Notes under the pieces: generated by a model
Seen by the model: the letters and a program-made list of their open reading frames with translations, nothing else
The model's database searches: none
What the model was told of the DNA's origin: nothing
Assembly (NCBI GenBank): GCA_027064265.1
Contig: JAMOQA010000088.1
Location: 1 to 7,446, forward strand
Reading direction: 5' to 3'
Origin: Acidobacteriota bacterium
Lineage (GTDB): Bacteria > Acidobacteriota > Polarisedimenticolia > J045
DNA: 7,446 nt
Position numbers and translations under genes: made by a program
Shown here: one piece after another, positions 5,950 through 7,446 of the stretch
Numbering within the stretch: the first letter of the stretch is position 1
How the letters are laid out: each line of letters begins with the position of its first letter

Positions 5950-5983
5950 CGGTCCCGGGGCGGCCCTTGCCCGGGAGGGACCG
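5950..5983 (+). terminator. Hairpin after the first lipoprotein gene
   Basis: CGGTCCC (5950-5956) pairs perfectly with GGGACCG (5977-5983), with an inner GGGC (5958-5961)/GCCC (5969-5972) helix. It begins one base after the stop codon and has no T-run. It overlaps the -35-like box proposed for the next gene, so either it ends the first transcript or the promoter reading is wrong; both can hold, since one acts in RNA and the other in DNA. Confidence 0.4.
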
Positions 5984-5995
5984 GTCGGGGATGAT
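5967..5995 (+). promoter_or_regulatory. Putative promoter of the second lipoprotein gene
   Basis: TTGCCC (5967-5972), a 17-nt spacer and GATGAT (5990-5995) repeat the layout before the first lipoprotein gene. GATGAT is 4 of 6 to TATAAT and sits in GGAT-G-ATCC (5989-5997), matching the GGAT-C-ATCC core upstream of the paralogue. It lies 48 nt before the ATG. Confidence 0.4.
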
Positions 5996-6001
5996 CCGGG
6001 T

Positions 6002-6029
6002 GTCCGTGCCGCGGGCGTCCGCCGCGGAC
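6002..6029 (+). promoter_or_regulatory. Stem-loop directly before the second Shine-Dalgarno
   Basis: CCGCGG at 6009-6014 and 6022-6027 can pair around a 7-nt loop; alternatively GTCCG (6002-6006) pairs with CGGAC (6025-6029). Either fold ends just before the GAGGAGGT Shine-Dalgarno (6031-6038). It corresponds in position to the stem at 4020-4039. Confidence 0.3.
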
Positions 6030-6043
6030 CGAGGAGGTGCGAG

Positions 6044-7446
6044 ATGGTGCGGGAAGAGGGAAGGCGAAGGGCGTTCGGACGCGGGATGCCGGTGGCGGCG
6101 GCCGCGGCGATCATTCTCCTGGCGGCGCTGGTGATACCGGGCTGCGGGTCCGGCGCGAAGGACGAGGCGTCTTCGTTCGCGGCTCTCTTCGATGCGAAGA
6201 CAGCCTGCGTACTGCTCGAGTGGGTGCCCGCGGCCCGGGACGGGGCCGGGAAGGGCGGGGACGATCCCGCCGAGCCGTGCCAGCGGGCGGTCGAGCAGGT
6301 GCTGGGGCTCCTGCAGCAGGGGAAGGCCACCCGGGCCGGCGGGGAGGAGGAGACCGCGCCCGACCCCGAGGCCGCGGCACGGCTGCGAGAGGCCATCGGC
6401 CGCGTCGCCGGGCTGCTCGTCGGGGGGAAGCTGTTCGCCGGGCCGCTGCGATACGGGGCGATGATCGCGCCGCCGGAAGGGGGCGAGATGGTCCTGCCGT
6501 CGGCGGCCGACCTCCTGGTGGCGACGCCGACGGAGGAGGGGGAGCGGGCGATCGCCGCGCTCCTCGACGCGCTGGCCGCCCGCTTCCCCGACCGGGTCCG
6601 GCCCGCGGAGGGGGCGGAGCCGCGGGAGTGGACCGTCGCCTTCCCGTCGTTCCACGGCGAGGCCCTGGTGCGGCTGGGCAAGGGTGAGCTCCGGGCCGCC
6701 TTCGGTGGAGGTTCCCTCGCGGGGGAGCGGGACCGCCTGGTGCGGGGAGAGCCGGCGGCGACGCCTCTCGGGGACGTGCTGCCCGGCGAACCGGTCTCGC
6801 CGGAGACGGGCGGCGCCCGGTGGTGGTTGCGGCCCGCCGCCGCGGCGGAACCCGTCGCCGAGGCGGTCCGGCGTGGGCTGGCCGGGGCGGAGCCCCCGGG
6901 GAAGGACGCGCCCCCCCAGGCCGCGATGGTGTTCGAGGCCCTCCGGGGCGCCGCGCCGGGGGCGGTCCGCGAGCTGCTCGCCTCCTTCGCGGAGATCACC
7001 CTGCGCGGCGACGCGTTCCGGGGAGCGAGCGAGGCGCGCCTCGCGGGGCAGGTGGCCCCCCTGGTGAAGCTCTTCCACGAGCGGGAGGGTTCGCTCTCGG
7101 CGGCGAGCCTCGCCGGCCTCCCGGAGGACACGTTCCAGGCGACGGCGTTCCTCCTGCCGCCCCTCGACGACCTGGCCCGGGCGTTCGCGCAGACGATCTC
7201 GCCGGAGACGGCACCGCTGTTCGACGGCCAGCTCGACACGCCGCTGCCGGTCGCCCCGGCGGTGACCGTCCGGCGCCTTCTGAAGGCCATCGGTCCGGAG
7301 GTCGTCTTCTGGCGCCAGGCCGGCGAGGTGAAGGTGGGAGACCAGGAGATCCCCTCGTTCCGCAACGGGCTCGCCGTGCAGGTCCGGGACCGGGAGGCGA
7401 TGGAGACCCTGCTCGGGACCGTCGGGGCGATGGCCGGGGGCCTGAG
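6044..7446 (+). CDS. Predicted lipoprotein of unknown function, paralogue of the preceding gene (3' end missing)
   Basis: The frame is open from the ATG at 6044 to the window edge: 467 full codons and no stop. GAGGAGGT lies 5 nt upstream. The signal has a basic start (MVREEGRRR), an Ala/Ile/Leu stretch (about 17-31) and the lipobox-like IPGC with Cys34; proline at -2 is unusual, so lipidation is less sure than for the neighbour. The in-frame Met15 is an alternative start without its own ribosome site. Landmarks shared with the preceding protein are PC (Cys79 against Cys80), KLFAG (129 against 128), GE followed by an Ala/Leu helix (166 against 165), and FH after APLVKL (344-345) against TPLVRA (345-346). 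The near-constant register shows a full-length paralogue, so about 160 residues are probably missing. An acidic EEE linker occurs before KLFAG. I do not recognise the family. The hairpin and promoter-like boxes upstream leave open whether the two genes share a transcript. Confidence 0.83.
   Translation, partial: MVREEGRRRAFGRGMPVAAAAAIILLAALVIPGCGSGAKDEASSFAALFDAKTACVLLEWVPAARDGAGKGGDDPAEPCQRAVEQVLGLLQQGKATRAGGEEETAPDPEAAARLREAIGRVAGLLVGGKLFAGPLRYGAMIAPPEGGEMVLPSAADLLVATPTEEGERAIAALLDALAARFPDRVRPAEGAEPREWTVAFPSFHGEALVRLGKGELRAAFGGGSLAGERDRLVRGEPAATPLGDVLPGEPVSPETGGARWWLRPAAAAEPVAEAVRRGLAGAEPPGKDAPPQAAMVFEALRGAAPGAVRELLASFAEITLRGDAFRGASEARLAGQVAPLVKLFHEREGSLSAASLAGLPEDTFQATAFLLPPLDDLARAFAQTISPETAPLFDGQLDTPLPVAPAVTVRRLLKAIGPEVVFWRQAGEVKVGDQEIPSFRNGLAVQVRDREAMETLLGTVGAMAGGL

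Noticed and set aside
5240..7365. Long minus-strand frames (612 and 495 codons) under the lipoproteins
   Set aside because: They are Ser/Arg/Pro/Ala-rich shadows; the plus strand has signal peptides, ribosome sites and paralogy between two genes in register.

Overview
The window is GC-rich DNA (about 70% G+C by eye) from a bacterium, probably Gram-negative, since two genes encode lipobox-bearing lipoproteins. Nothing in it fixes the taxon. The gene content would suit a high-GC deltaproteobacterium-like lineage, but that is a guess.

Left half (1-3531, plus strand): a biotin-dependent acyl-CoA carboxylase locus. It holds the C-terminal two thirds of a carboxyltransferase of the propionyl/methylmalonyl-CoA carboxylase (PccB) family, a 60-residue SEC-C zinc-motif protein, a 256-nt gene-free stretch full of hairpins and carrying a 30-nt palindromic repeat twice, then a complete biotin carboxylase and, 16 nt later, a biotin carrier protein. 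Together they would make a three-polypeptide enzyme. The carrier is biotinylated on Lys130, the biotin carboxylase charges it with CO2 using ATP and bicarbonate, and the carboxyltransferase moves the carboxyl group to an acyl-CoA. The residue known to set acyl-chain preference in the carboxyltransferase is Cys rather than the Asp of classical PccB.

Middle (3531-4052): the carboxylase genes converge on a minus-strand HU gene, separated by a long compound hairpin and a second hairpin touching the HU stop codon. Upstream of HU, a 175-nt region carries putative back-to-back promoters, one for HU and one for the next plus-strand gene.

Right half (4053-7446, plus strand): two large consecutive lipoprotein genes of unknown function, 631 residues and at least 467 (running off the window). 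Landmark motifs align with an offset of one residue over about 350 residues, so they are paralogues from a tandem duplication. Their upstream regions share a promoter-like layout and a stem-loop directly before the Shine-Dalgarno sequence, suggesting that the control region was duplicated too. This pair is the least explained part of the window. I see no tRNA, rRNA, transposase or CRISPR array.
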